DNA from: JACPPO01 sp965262505
GTDB lineage: Bacteria > Acidobacteriota > Vicinamibacteria > Vicinamibacterales > UBA2999
Assembly: GCA_965262505.1 (NCBI GenBank)
Contig: CBDHFM010000030.1
Location: forward strand, 4,836,001 to 4,900,000
Length of the DNA stretch: 64,000 nucleotides
Direction of reading: 5' to 3'
This document shows positions 25,512 through 34,157 of the stretch, piece after piece. The position numbers and the translations under genes were made by a program. Each line of letters opens with the position of its first letter. The stretch's first letter is position 1. The notes under the pieces are model-generated. The model did no database searches. It had not been told where the DNA came from and saw only the letters and a list, made by a program, of their open reading frames with translations.

Positions 25512-26618
25512 ATGAGCTTTGACGACAGAGACGACGGAAACGAAGATGACGGAAGATTCGGCAGACGCAACCCGTACGACCAGTACCTGCGCGAATTCGA
25601 GGCCTGGCGCCGCCGCGCCACGGGCTCCGGCAAGCTCCTGACCTGGATCGCGGCGGGGGTGGTCGTGCTGGTGTTGGCCGCGACCTCGCTGTATCAGGTA
25701 CAACCCGAAGAAGTCGGCGTGGTCGTCCAGCTCGGCCAGTACGTCCGGACCACGGAGCCGGGCCTGCGGATGAAGGTGCCATTCGTCGAGCAGGTGTTCT
25801 TGATTCCCGTCCAGCGGCAACTCAAGGAGGAGTTCGGCTTTCGGACCACCGACACCGGCGTGCGCAGCACGTTCGACACCGCGGCTTTCAACGCCGAAGC
25901 GATGATGCTGACCGGCGACCTGAACGTGGCCGTGGTCGAGTGGATCGTCCAGTACCGCGTCGCGGACCCGTACCTCTATCTCTTCAAGGTCCGCAACGTC
26001 ACCGGTACGTTCCGGGCGATGAACGAGGCGGTCATGAGGCAGGTGGTTGGCGACCGCACCGTCACGGAGGTGCTGACGGTCGGACGGCAGGAGATCGAGA
26101 CGCGAGCGGAAGAGCTGCTGCGGGAACTCACCCAGCAGTACGAGATGGGCATCACGATCGAGCAGGTCGTGCTGCAGGACGTCAATCCGCCGGATCCCGT
26201 GAAGCCGTCGTGGGACGAGGTCAACCAGGCGCAGCAGCAGCGCGACCGCATGATCAACGAGGCGTTGGCCGAGTACAACGCGGTGATTCCGCGCGCGGCA
26301 GGCGAAGCGCAGCAGACGGTGCTCGAGGCCGAGGGCTACGGCCTCAATCGCGTGAACCGCGCCGAGGGCGAGAGCGCGCGCTTCCAAATGGTCCAGGAAG
26401 CCTACCAACGCGCCCCTGACGTGACCCGTCAGCGCCTGCATCTCGAGACGATGGCGCGGGTGCTGCCGCGGATGGGAAGCAAGCTGTTTCTCGATCCCGA
26501 CGCGGGGGGCGTTGTGCCCCTCTTGTCGCTCGACGGGTCGAGACCCGCGTTCACGGCGCCGAGGCCGGCGCCGAGCGCCGCCCCACAGCCGGCATCGGCG
26601 ACTGGAGGTACCCAATGA
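25512..26618 (+). CDS. hflK: HflK, membrane protease modulator (SPFH/prohibitin)
   Basis: A 368-residue SPFH protein that with HflC forms a large membrane cage around FtsH protease. A Gly/Asp-rich cytoplasmic N-terminus (about 1-40) is followed by one membrane helix (42-60), the SPFH band-7 domain (VQPEEVGVVVQLGQYVRTTE, LMLTGD-type block as MMLTGDLNVAVVEWIVQYRV), and a charged helical region with the HflK-typical INPPDPVKPSWDEVNQAQ-like block (DVNPPDPVKPSWDEVNQAQQ). A Pro/Ala-rich tail ends the protein. ATG 25512 has AGGAG at good spacing. Its stop overlaps the hflC ATG. Confidence 0.95.
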   Translation: MSFDDRDDGNEDDGRFGRRNPYDQYLREFEAWRRRATGSGKLLTWIAAGVVVLVLAATSLYQVQPEEVGVVVQLGQYVRTTEPGLRMKVPFVEQVFLIPVQRQLKEEFGFRTTDTGVRSTFDTAAFNAEAMMLTGDLNVAVVEWIVQYRVADPYLYLFKVRNVTGTFRAMNEAVMRQVVGDRTVTEVLTVGRQEIETRAEELLRELTQQYEMGITIEQVVLQDVNPPDPVKPSWDEVNQAQQQRDRMINEALAEYNAVIPRAAGEAQQTVLEAEGYGLNRVNRAEGESARFQMVQEAYQRAPDVTRQRLHLETMARVLPRMGSKLFLDPDAGGVVPLLSLDGSRPAFTAPRPAPSAAPQPASATGGTQ

Positions 26619-27550
26619 ATCGTAGCTACTTGATAGCCGGAATCGTGCTGTCCGTCGTCGTCGTGGGCGCGTCCGCTTCGTATACCGTCGGCGAGGCCGA
26701 GCAGGTCATCATCACGCAGTTCGGCGAGCCGACCGGCGATGCGGTCACGGACGCCGGCCTGCACTTCAAGGTGCCGTTCATTCAGCAGGCCAACTACTTC
26801 GAGAAGCGGTTCCTGGAGTGGGACGGCAGTCCCAACCAGGTGCCGACACGGGACAAGCGGTTCATCTGGGTGGACACCTACGCGCGCTGGCGCATCGTCG
26901 ATCCGCTGCGCTTCTTCCAGCGGCTGCGCGACGAGCTGGGCGCCCGGACGCGGCTCGACGACATCCTGGACGGGGAGACGAGAAACGCGGTCGCCCGGTA
27001 CGATCTCATCGAACTGGTGCGAAACAGCAATCGGAGTGCGGATGACATTCCAGACGAGATCGTGGATGAAGAGTTAGAGGTGATCCTGGAAGGCATCGAG
27101 AGGGGGCGCGATCAGGTCTCACGCGAGATCCTCGAGGTTGCTGCGAGCCGGACGGCGGATCTGGGCATCGAGCTGCTGGATCTGCGGATCAAGCGGATCA
27201 ACTACGTCGAGGAGGTTCAACAGGACGTCTTCGCGCGAATGATCGCCGAGCGGCAGCGGGCCGCGGAGTTGTACCGGTCCGAAGGGCAAGGCGAGGCGGC
27301 GCGCATCCAGGGCGAGCGCGAACGGGATCTGCAGCGGATCCAGTCGGAAGCCTTCGAGACGGCCGAGGTACTGCGGGGGGAGGCGGACGCCGAGGCTACC
27401 GACATCTACGCGGAGGCGTATGGCCGCGACGCCGACTTCTATTCCTTCACGAAATCGCTCGAGACCTACGAACAGGTCATCGATTCCGGCACGACGGTCA
27501 TCATGGGGACCGACAGCGAGCTCCTGAAGTATCTCGAGCAGACGCGCTAA
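26615..27550 (+). CDS. hflC: HflC, membrane protease modulator (SPFH/prohibitin)
   Basis: Partner of HflK, 311 residues. One N-terminal helix (about 5-22), then the SPFH domain (VGEAEQVIITQFGEP, LHFKVPFIQQANYFEKRFLE, WVDTYARWRIVDPLRFFQRL) and a long charged helix (RMIAERQRAAELYRSEGQGE, EAFETAEVLRGEADAEATDI). The ending AEAYGRDADFYSFTKSLETY is an HflC hallmark. ATG 26615 overlaps the hflK stop (ATGA), so the two are made in equal amounts. Confidence 0.95.
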   Translation: MNRSYLIAGIVLSVVVVGASASYTVGEAEQVIITQFGEPTGDAVTDAGLHFKVPFIQQANYFEKRFLEWDGSPNQVPTRDKRFIWVDTYARWRIVDPLRFFQRLRDELGARTRLDDILDGETRNAVARYDLIELVRNSNRSADDIPDEIVDEELEVILEGIERGRDQVSREILEVAASRTADLGIELLDLRIKRINYVEEVQQDVFARMIAERQRAAELYRSEGQGEAARIQGERERDLQRIQSEAFETAEVLRGEADAEATDIYAEAYGRDADFYSFTKSLETYEQVIDSGTTVIMGTDSELLKYLEQTR

Positions 27551-27574
27551 GACACCGGGTCGCCCTGTTTCCCA

Positions 27575-27629
27575 CGCCGGCGCGGTCGCCGGCGCCTAAC
27601 ACGTCCACGCGCCGAAGCGGCGCGTGGAC
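27575..27629 (+). promoter_or_regulatory. Two back-to-back hairpins between hflC and lemA
   Basis: Hairpin 1: 8-bp stem 27575-27582/27587-27594 with loop CGGT. Hairpin 2: perfect 12-bp stem 27603-27614/27618-27629 with core GTCCACGCGCCG. Neither has a following T-run. They end 12 bp before lemA ATG, so they may be a partial terminator, mRNA stabiliser or translation control element. Confidence 0.5.
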
Positions 27630-27641
27630 CGGAGAATTTCC

Positions 27642-28244
27642 ATGTCCGCGATTGTGATCACGCTGCTCGCGCTCGTTCTCGGGGCCGTCGTTCTCGTCTC
27701 GATCGTGACGGGCATCTACAACAAGCTCGTGACGTACCTGAACCGGTACAAGAACGCGTTCGCGCAGATCGAGGTCCAGCTCAAGCGGCGCCACGATCTC
27801 ATCCCCAACATGGTCGAAATCGCCAAAGGCTACATGAAGCACGAGCGCGAGACGCTCGAAGCTGTGATCCAGGCGAGAAACCAGGCCGTTGGTGGTCTCC
27901 AGAAGGCGGCGCAGGATCCCGGTAACGCCGAGGCCATCACCGGGCTGGCGGCGGCCGAGGGCGTGCTCAGCGGCACCGTCGGGCGGCTGTTCGCGCTCGC
28001 GGAGAGCTATCCGGACCTGAAGGCCAACCAGAACATGATGCAGCTCAGCGAGGAGCTGCGGTCGACCGAAAACAAGGTGGCGTTCGCGCGGCAGGCATTC
28101 AACGATAGCGTGACGCAGTACAACACCTACAAGCAGACGTTCCCGACCGCCGCGTTCGCCGGGATGTTCGGCCACGGGAACGATGCGGCGATGCTCGAAT
28201 TCGACAGCGAGCAGATCGCAGAGGCGCCGAAAGTTTCATTCTAG
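27642..28244 (+). CDS. lemA: LemA family protein
   Basis: A 200-residue LemA protein: one N-terminal helix (about 4-22) and an extracytoplasmic four-helix bundle. The family block NRYKNAFAQIEVQLKRRHDL is followed by IPNMVEIAKGYMKHERETL, RLFALAESYPDLKANQNMMQ, LSEELRSTENKVAFARQAFN and DSVTQYNTYKQTFPTAAFAG. LemA genes are often paired with htpX/M48 genes, as here: the M48 gene begins 6 bp after its stop. Start ATG 27642. Confidence 0.95.
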   Translation: MSAIVITLLALVLGAVVLVSIVTGIYNKLVTYLNRYKNAFAQIEVQLKRRHDLIPNMVEIAKGYMKHERETLEAVIQARNQAVGGLQKAAQDPGNAEAITGLAAAEGVLSGTVGRLFALAESYPDLKANQNMMQLSEELRSTENKVAFARQAFNDSVTQYNTYKQTFPTAAFAGMFGHGNDAAMLEFDSEQIAEAPKVSF

Positions 28245-28249
28245 GGCGC

Positions 28250-30163
28250 ATGGCCACCGACTTCTTCGAGCGTCAAGACGCCGCCCGACGCAATACGGTC
28301 CGCCTGGTGGTCCTGTTTGCGCTCGCCGTGCTGGCGTTGATCGTGTCGATCGATCTCCTCCTCGCGGCCACGATGGGCTACCTCGGCCGGAATCCGGAGA
28401 CCGGGACTGTCGACTGGACGCTGGCCGCCGATCCGCGGGTGCTCAGCCTGGCCGTCTTCGGTACGCTCCTCGTGGCGGGCGGAGGCACGCTCTTCAAGAT
28501 CGCGCAGCTCCGGGGCGGCGGGAAGGTCGTCGCGGAACAGCTCGGTGGCCGGCTCCTCAATCCGGACAGCACCGTCCCGTCCGAGCAGCAGCTTCTGAAC
28601 GTCGTCCAGGAGATGGCGATCGCGTCCGGCGCGCCGACGCCGCCCGTCTATCTGCTGGACCAGGAGGCGGGGATCAACGCCTTCGCTGCCGGGTTCACGC
28701 CCAGCGACGCGGTGATCGGCGTCACGCGTGGGGCGGCCGAAGCGTTCACGCGCGACGAGTTGCAGGGGGTGATCGCCCACGAGTTCAGCCACATTCTGAA
28801 CGGCGACATGCGGCTCAACATCCGCTTGATCGGCCTGCTCCACGGCATCCTGATCATCGGCATCCTCGGCTACTTCGTCCTGCGTATGGGCATGTTCTCC
28901 GGAGTCGGCCGGAGCCGCTCCCGTCAGCAAAGGTCCCCGCTCCCGCTGCTGGCGCTCGGGGCGGGACTGATGGCCGTCGGCCTCTTCGGGATGCTGTTCG
29001 GCAATCTGATCAAGGCGGCGGTGAGCCGCCAGCGCGAGTTCCTGGCCGACGCGTCGGCGGTGCAGTTCACGCGGCAGCCGACGGGGATCGCCGGCGCGCT
29101 GAAGCGGATCGGCGGAGCGACGACCGGCTCGGGCATCCAGAGCCCGAACGCGCCCGAGGCGAGCCATATGTTCTTCGGCCGAGCGACACGCGGCCTCAGC
29201 GGGCTCTTCTCGACCCATCCGCCGCTCGCCGAACGCATTCGCCGGATAGAGCCGTCCTGGGACGGCGCGCTGCCTGAGGGACCTCCGGCCGCGAGTGCCC
29301 AGCCGTCAGCGGCAGGTGTCGCCGCGTTTGCCGGGGGCGCCGCATCTGCGGGGCCCCCAACCGTCGACCAGGTCGGGCAGCCGGCGGGGGAGGCGCATCT
29401 CCAGTACGCCGCGCGGCTCGTCAAGAGCCTGCCGGCGCAGCTCGTCAACGCCGCCCACGAACCGTACGGCGCGCGCGCCGTCGTGTACGCGCTGTTGCTC
29501 GACCACGAGGCCGCCCCGCGACAGCGCCAGCTTGGCCACCTCGAGGGTGCGGCCGATCCAGGGGTGTACGAGGAAACGCTCCGGCTGATGCCGCTCGTCG
29601 AGCAACTCGATATGCGGGCACGCCTGCCGCTGCTCGACATGTCGTTGCCGGCACTGCGCGGCCTGGTTCCGGCGCAGTACGACCTCTTCAAGCAGAACGT
29701 CGCCGAGCTCGTCCAGGCCGACAACGAGATCGACCTGTTCGAGTGGTCGCTGCACCGGATTCTGCTGCACGATCTCGAGGTACACTTCGCCAACCGTCGT
29801 CCGCCGCGGGTCCGGCACCGTACGCTCGCCTCGGTTCGGGTGCACATCGAGCTGCTCCTCTCGATGCTCGCCTACGCCGGGCACCGGGACCTGGAGTCGG
29901 CCCGACACGGGTTCGAGCAGGCAAAGCGCACTCTGGAGCTGGCGGAGGTGCGTCTCCGTCCCGTTGACGATCTGAAGTTCACCGCGCTCGACGCCGCGCT
30001 CGCGGCGCTCGAGGAGGCGGCGCCCAAGATCAAACGTCAGGTGCTGCGGGCGGCCGTCGCCTGCATCGCCGCCGACCGCACGGTGACCGCCACGGAAGCG
30101 GAATTGCTCAGGGCGATGTCGGCGTCGCTCGGCTGCCCGATGCCGCCGCTGCTGCTTGCCTGA
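28250..30163 (+). CDS. HtpX-like M48 membrane metalloprotease with long C-terminal extension
   Basis: A 637-residue membrane zinc protease. Two N-terminal helices (about 17-39, 64-83), zinc motif HEFSH at 177-181 (GVIAHEFSHILNGDMRLN), two further helices (about 192-250), and the third ligand in QREFLADASAVQFTR. THPPLAERIRRIEP marks the end of the M48 domain at about 340. The remaining ~300 residues form a helical domain unlike classic HtpX (about 290 residues in total), with PAQYDLFKQNVAELVQADNE, EWSLHRILLHDLE and a final AEAELLRAMSASLGCP-like block, as in LemA-linked BPSS1780-type M48 proteins. Probably works with LemA and HflKC in membrane-protein quality control. Confidence 0.9.
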   Translation: MATDFFERQDAARRNTVRLVVLFALAVLALIVSIDLLLAATMGYLGRNPETGTVDWTLAADPRVLSLAVFGTLLVAGGGTLFKIAQLRGGGKVVAEQLGGRLLNPDSTVPSEQQLLNVVQEMAIASGAPTPPVYLLDQEAGINAFAAGFTPSDAVIGVTRGAAEAFTRDELQGVIAHEFSHILNGDMRLNIRLIGLLHGILIIGILGYFVLRMGMFSGVGRSRSRQQRSPLPLLALGAGLMAVGLFGMLFGNLIKAAVSRQREFLADASAVQFTRQPTGIAGALKRIGGATTGSGIQSPNAPEASHMFFGRATRGLSGLFSTHPPLAERIRRIEPSWDGALPEGPPAASAQPSAAGVAAFAGGAASAGPPTVDQVGQPAGEAHLQYAARLVKSLPAQLVNAAHEPYGARAVVYALLLDHEAAPRQRQLGHLEGAADPGVYEETLRLMPLVEQLDMRARLPLLDMSLPALRGLVPAQYDLFKQNVAELVQADNEIDLFEWSLHRILLHDLEVHFANRRPPRVRHRTLASVRVHIELLLSMLAYAGHRDLESARHGFEQAKRTLELAEVRLRPVDDLKFTALDAALAALEEAAPKIKRQVLRAAVACIAADRTVTATEAELLRAMSASLGCPMPPLLLA

Positions 30164-30193
30164 GGATGTCGGGCGTTTTGACAGCATCTCTTT

Positions 30194-30273
30194 GGCGCGC
30201 TTCGCGCGCCTGGGACCGCCATGCGGTTCCGGCGCAACGGGTACAATCCCCGTAAGAAGCCGCATGGCGGTCC
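30194..30273 (+). promoter_or_regulatory. Structured leader before the compatible-solute importer
   Basis: Three nested inverted repeats in 80 bp. GGCGCGC/GCGCGCC with TTC loop (30194-30210). A perfect 14-bp pair GGACCGCCATGCGG (30213-30226) and CCGCATGGCGGTCC (30260-30273). Inside its loop, ACGGG/CCCGT (about 30237-30253) can pair, with TACAAT at 30242-30247. It ends 21 bp before the importer start, so it could be a terminator for the M48 gene, an operator, or an RNA switch. Confidence 0.5.
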
Positions 30274-30294
30274 AATGGCCGGGGAAGGGCAACG

Positions 30295-31062
30295 TTGATT
30301 GAGACGGTCGGTCTGACGAAGCGCTACGCGGATGTCGCCGTGGTCGACGATCTGTCGCTTCGCGTGGACGAGGGCGAGCTGCTGGTGCTGCTCGGCGGAT
30401 CGGGTTCAGGCAAGACGACGACGCTCAAGATGGTGAACCGACTGATCGAGCCGAGTGCCGGTCGCATCATGATCGACGGGCAGGATACGTCGGCCATCGA
30501 GGCGCACGAGCTGCGGCGGCGCATCGGGTACGTCTTCCAGCGAATCGGCCTGTTCCCGCACATGACGATCGCGGAGAACGTAGCGGTCACCCTTACGCTG
30601 ATCGGCTGGGACCGGGCGCGCGTTCGCAGTCGCGTCGACGAGTTGCTGGAGCTGGTCGAGCTGGCTCCGGCGCAGGTGCGGGACCGGAGCCCATCGGAGC
30701 TGTCGGGCGGCCAGCAGCAGCGGGTTGGCGTGGCCCGCGCGCTCTCAGCGTCGCCGAACGTCATGCTGCTGGACGAGCCGTTCGGTGCCCTGGACCCGCT
30801 GACGCGCGACCGGCTCCAGCAGTCGTTTCTGAGGATCCGCAGGCAGCTCAACCTCACCGCGATCTTCGTCACCCACGACATGGTGGAGGCGTTGTTGATG
30901 GGCGACCGCATCGCCGTGATGCACGAGGGGAGGCTCGTCCAGATCGGCACGCCGCGCGAGTTGCTGCTGTCGCCCGCCGACGAGTACGTGCGCAGCCTGA
31001 TGGAGACGCCGACGCGGCAGGCGCGGGTCGTCGACGCGCTGCTCGAGGAGAGCCCCGCATGA
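30295..31062 (+). CDS. ABC ATPase, OpuCA/ProV (quaternary amine uptake) type
   Basis: A 255-residue importer ATPase. Walker A LGGSGSGKTTTLK, then MVNRLIEPSAGRIMIDGQDT, which is typical of glycine-betaine/choline ABC ATPases; Q-loop GYVFQRIGLFPHMTIAENVA; signature LSGGQQQRVGVARALS; Walker B VMLLDEPFGALDPLTRD; H-loop FVTHDMVEALLMGDRI. No C-terminal CBS pair, so osmosensing via CBS is absent. The start is TTG at 30295 preceded by GGGGAAGGG; no in-frame ATG or GTG fits. The stop overlaps the permease gene start. Confidence 0.9.
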   Translation: MIETVGLTKRYADVAVVDDLSLRVDEGELLVLLGGSGSGKTTTLKMVNRLIEPSAGRIMIDGQDTSAIEAHELRRRIGYVFQRIGLFPHMTIAENVAVTLTLIGWDRARVRSRVDELLELVELAPAQVRDRSPSELSGGQQQRVGVARALSASPNVMLLDEPFGALDPLTRDRLQQSFLRIRRQLNLTAIFVTHDMVEALLMGDRIAVMHEGRLVQIGTPRELLLSPADEYVRSLMETPTRQARVVDALLEESPA

Positions 31063-32594
31063 GCGAGCAGCTCGCCCTCCTCCCGGGCTATCTGACCGCG
31101 CACCTGCAGTTGACGCTTTTCGCGCTGCTGCTCGGCACGGCCTTCAGCGTCCCGGCCGGTGTGCTGGTCACCCGGATGAAGTGGCTCGATCAGCCGGTGC
31201 TCGGCACCGCCAGCGTCATCCAGACGATTCCCAGCCTGGCGCTCCTTGCCATCATGGTGCCGGCGCTCGCGGCCCTCGGCGTGCAAAGCATCGGATTTCT
31301 GCCGGCGTTCATCGGGCTCACGCTGTACAGCGTCCTGCCGATTCTTCGCAACACCGTGACGGGGCTTGCCGGCGTCGATCCGGCGCTTATCGAAGCCGCC
31401 CGCGGCGTGGGGATGACGCCGGCGCAGCGGCTGCGCCGCGTCGAGCTGCCGCTGGCGATGCCGATCATTCTCGCCGGTATTCGGACGTCAACCGTCCTGA
31501 CGGTCGGCGTCGCCACGCTCTCGACGCCGGTGGGCGCGCCGAGCCTCGGCAACTACATCTTCAGCGGCCTGCAGACGCGGAACCTCACGGCAGTACTGGT
31601 GGGGTGCGTCGCGGCCGCCGTCTTGGCGCAGTGCCTGGACGGTCTGGTGCGCGGGCTTGGCGCCGCCGTCGTTCAGCGAAAGAAGGGCTGGGCGGCCGTC
31701 GTCGTGACGACGATCGGTCTCCTCTACGCGTACACAGGGGTGTCGCTGGTACAGGGTCTGACCGGGCGGGACGCCGGGCGCGTCGTCGTCGGGGCCAAGA
31801 CGTTCACCGAGCAGTACATCCTCAGCGAGGTCCTGGCCGGACACATCGAGGAGACGACCGGCGCCGCCACGGAGGTCGCGTCGTCACTCGGGTCGACGGT
31901 GGCGTTCGATGCGCTTCGCGCGGACGAGATCGACGTCTACGTCGACTATTCCGGCACCATCTGGGCGACGATCATGGGCCGCGACACCGCCCCCGACAGC
32001 CGTGAGGCGGTGCTGGGCGAGGTGAGCCGCTTCCTGAGAGAGGAACATGGCGTCGAGGTCGCGGGCGCGCTCGGCTTCGAGAACGCCTACGCGCTCGCCA
32101 TGCGTCGCCAGCAGGCCGAGGAGATCGGCGTCCGCCAGATCGGCGATCTGGCGGCGTACGCGCGGCGGCTGGTCATTGGAGGCGACTACGAATTCTTCGG
32201 TCGGCCGGAGTGGATCGCCATTCGCGACACCTACGCGTTGGCGTTCGAGTCGCAGCGTACGATGGATGCTTCGCTGATGTATCAGGCGGTGGCCGGCGGA
32301 CAGGTGGACGTCATCAGCGCGTTCTCGACCGACGGGCGCATCGCGGCCTTCGATCTCGTTGTGCTCGAGGACGAGCGCGGCGCGATTCCTCCCTACGACG
32401 CGCTGATCCTCGCGGGTCCGCGGCTGGTTCGCGAGCGGCCCGACGTCCTGGCCGCCCTGCGCCAGATCACTGGGGCGATAGACGCCGATCGCATGCGCCG
32501 GATGAACCTCGCGGTGGACCAGGATGGCGCGAGTCCCACTGCGGTCGCCGAATCGTTTCTGCGGGAACTGCGGGAGGCTCGGATCGCCCGGTGA
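31059..32594 (+). CDS. Fused permease/substrate-binding protein, OpuC/ProW-ProX type
   Basis: A 511-residue fusion. Residues 1-205 are a five-to-six-helix permease (IQTIPSLALLAIMVPALAAL, GVGMTPAQRLRRVELPLAMP as EAA loop, TLSTPVGAPSLGNYIFSGLQ). A further helix at about 207-228 leads to an extracytoplasmic OpuAC-type binding domain (about 240-511: VVVGAKTFTEQYILSEVLAG, EIDVYVDYSGTIWATIMG, DVISAFSTDGRIAAFDLVVL). The order permease-then-SBP matches known glycine betaine/choline/carnitine importers such as BusAB/OpuAB fusions. With the ATPase it makes a complete transporter. Confidence 0.92.
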   Translation: MSEQLALLPGYLTAHLQLTLFALLLGTAFSVPAGVLVTRMKWLDQPVLGTASVIQTIPSLALLAIMVPALAALGVQSIGFLPAFIGLTLYSVLPILRNTVTGLAGVDPALIEAARGVGMTPAQRLRRVELPLAMPIILAGIRTSTVLTVGVATLSTPVGAPSLGNYIFSGLQTRNLTAVLVGCVAAAVLAQCLDGLVRGLGAAVVQRKKGWAAVVVTTIGLLYAYTGVSLVQGLTGRDAGRVVVGAKTFTEQYILSEVLAGHIEETTGAATEVASSLGSTVAFDALRADEIDVYVDYSGTIWATIMGRDTAPDSREAVLGEVSRFLREEHGVEVAGALGFENAYALAMRRQQAEEIGVRQIGDLAAYARRLVIGGDYEFFGRPEWIAIRDTYALAFESQRTMDASLMYQAVAGGQVDVISAFSTDGRIAAFDLVVLEDERGAIPPYDALILAGPRLVRERPDVLAALRQITGAIDADRMRRMNLAVDQDGASPTAVAESFLRELREARIAR

Positions 32595-33319
32595 CCGGAT
32601 TCCCACCGCCAGGTGGAACGGTCGAACGCGTGACGCTTGAAGACCTCGCGGCGGCCAGCCGCATCCTCGCCGACCAGGGGGTGTTCGACGCGGCCGGTCA
32701 CGTATCGATGCGTCACCCGCACCACGCCGAACGGTTCCTGATGTCCCGCTCGCTCGCGCCGGCGCTGGTGACCGCCGACGACATCATGGAGTTCACCCTG
32801 GAGTGCGAGGCGTGTGAGGCGCCAGGACGCGCGGGGTTCATCGAGCGCTTTCTGCACGGCAGAATCTACCGAACACGTTCGGACGTGATGGCCATCGCAC
32901 ACGGCCACTCCCCGTCGGTCATCCCGTTCGGCCTCGTCGGCACGCCCATGCGTGCCACGTATCACAACGCGGCGTTCCTGGCGGCCGGCGTGCCCGTCTT
33001 CGACATCCGCGACACATTTGGCGCGACCGACATCGTGATCAACAGCGCCGAACGTGGCGCCGCGCTCGCTGGGACGCTCGGTGACAAATCGGTGGTGCTG
33101 CTGCGGGCCCACGGCTTCGCGGCCGTCGGGCCGAGCCTGCAGGCTGCCGTGTTCCGCGCTTTTTTCACCGAGGTCAGCGCGCGCGTGCAGCTGCAGACGG
33201 CGACCCTCGGGGGACCGATCGCGGCACTCGACGCGGACGAAGGCCGCATGGCCGACGCGATCAATCTCGCGACCCTCGGCCGCTCGTGGGAGCTCTGGAG
33301 GAGGAGGGTCACGCCATGA
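32591..33319 (+). CDS. Class II aldolase/adducin-fold protein 1
   Basis: A 242-residue class II aldolase-fold protein. Metal ligands are seen in AIAHGHSPSVIPFG (His-x-His) and LLRAHGFAAVGPS (third His). DAAGHVSMRHPHHAERFLMS matches the family N-terminal GN/S block. The fold covers fuculose-phosphate aldolase, ribulose-5P epimerase and decarboxylases; the substrate is not identifiable. The GTG start overlaps the importer stop (GTGA), and its end overlaps the second aldolase-like gene (ATGA). So importer and two aldolase-like proteins are one operon. Confidence 0.85.
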   Translation: MTGFPPPGGTVERVTLEDLAAASRILADQGVFDAAGHVSMRHPHHAERFLMSRSLAPALVTADDIMEFTLECEACEAPGRAGFIERFLHGRIYRTRSDVMAIAHGHSPSVIPFGLVGTPMRATYHNAAFLAAGVPVFDIRDTFGATDIVINSAERGAALAGTLGDKSVVLLRAHGFAAVGPSLQAAVFRAFFTEVSARVQLQTATLGGPIAALDADEGRMADAINLATLGRSWELWRRRVTP

Positions 33320-33972
33320 AGCCGCAGCTCGTCGACGCGATTCGCATGCTCGAGCGTGCCGGGATCATCGATCACAACGGCCACTGCAGCGCCCGGCGCG
33401 ACGCGGGCGCCTTCTACATCAACTCCGGGGCGTCGGTGCGCGGCGCGCTGGATGTGGGCGACATCGTGACCGTCGATCTCGAGGGCCGTCTGCTGGAGGG
33501 CAGCGCGCCGCCGCCGCTCGAGTTCCACATCCACTCGGAGGTGTACCGCGCACGGCCGGACGTCAACGCGGTGATGCACACGCATCCGCAATGGTCGACG
33601 TTTCTCACGATGGTGGGCGTGACATACAAGCCGGTCTACGCCCAGGGCGTGCTGCTCGGCGACATCCCGTTGATGGACTCGCCGCTCTCGGTGAACACGA
33701 AGGCGATGGGCGAGACGCTCGCCGCGACGCTCGGTCGCGGCCCGGCCGCGCTGCTCAAGGCGCACGGCGTCGTCGTCGTCGGCGCCGACATCGTCGAGTG
33801 CTTCGCGCTGGCCGCGTACGTGGAGGAAAACGCGTACCGCCAGTACATGGCGATGCAGATCGGCGAGCCCTACGTCTTCAGCGAGGCGGAGCAGCAGGCC
33901 TGCCGCGAAAAGCTGTGGGCGCCAAAGCTGTTCAAGAAGACCTGGGACCACTATCACTCGAAGCTGGGCTGA
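33316..33972 (+). CDS. Class II aldolase/adducin-fold protein 2
   Basis: A 218-residue second class II aldolase-fold protein, more canonical than its neighbour: EFHIHSEVYRARPDVNAVMH with the catalytic Glu, HTHPQW as metal His pair, ALLKAHGVVVVGADIVECF as third His block. IDHNGHCSARRDAGAFYINS is the N-terminal block. The two may act as a heteromer or on successive intermediates. The ATG overlaps the upstream stop. The stop TGA at 33970-33972 is also the first three bases of a 73-bp repeat copied from the 3' end of aroE. Confidence 0.87.
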   Translation: MKPQLVDAIRMLERAGIIDHNGHCSARRDAGAFYINSGASVRGALDVGDIVTVDLEGRLLEGSAPPPLEFHIHSEVYRARPDVNAVMHTHPQWSTFLTMVGVTYKPVYAQGVLLGDIPLMDSPLSVNTKAMGETLAATLGRGPAALLKAHGVVVVGADIVECFALAAYVEENAYRQYMAMQIGEPYVFSEAEQQACREKLWAPKLFKKTWDHYHSKLG

Positions 33973-34042
33973 GCGTCGCTTCGACCGTGGCGCGCAGCTC
34001 GGGGGTGATCTCCGGTTCGAGGCCGAACCATGCCCGCCAGGC
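33970..34042. repeat. 73-bp direct repeat, copy 1 (aroE 3'-end fragment)
   Basis: Matches 34838-34910 at 72 of 73 positions (T/C difference at 33980/34848). Copy 2 is the genuine 3' end of aroE; this copy is a detached fragment joined directly to the aldolase stop codon. The pair brackets a 795-bp segment carrying a lipoprotein gene. Confidence 0.93.
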
Positions 34043-34157
34043 GATGGCTGGCAACTACAGCACGGCAAGCTGGGCAACTAGCTATTGCCTGACTGAGGAA
34101 ACACTCCGATACCTAGAAGCGGCTTATTCGGGAGTCTTCTTACATCGAGAAAAGGCA

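Noticed and set aside
33054..34157. N-terminal extension of the lipoprotein frame to 546 codons
   Set aside because: It overlaps the second aldolase gene in a shadow frame; the lipoprotein signal peptide starts at 34158.
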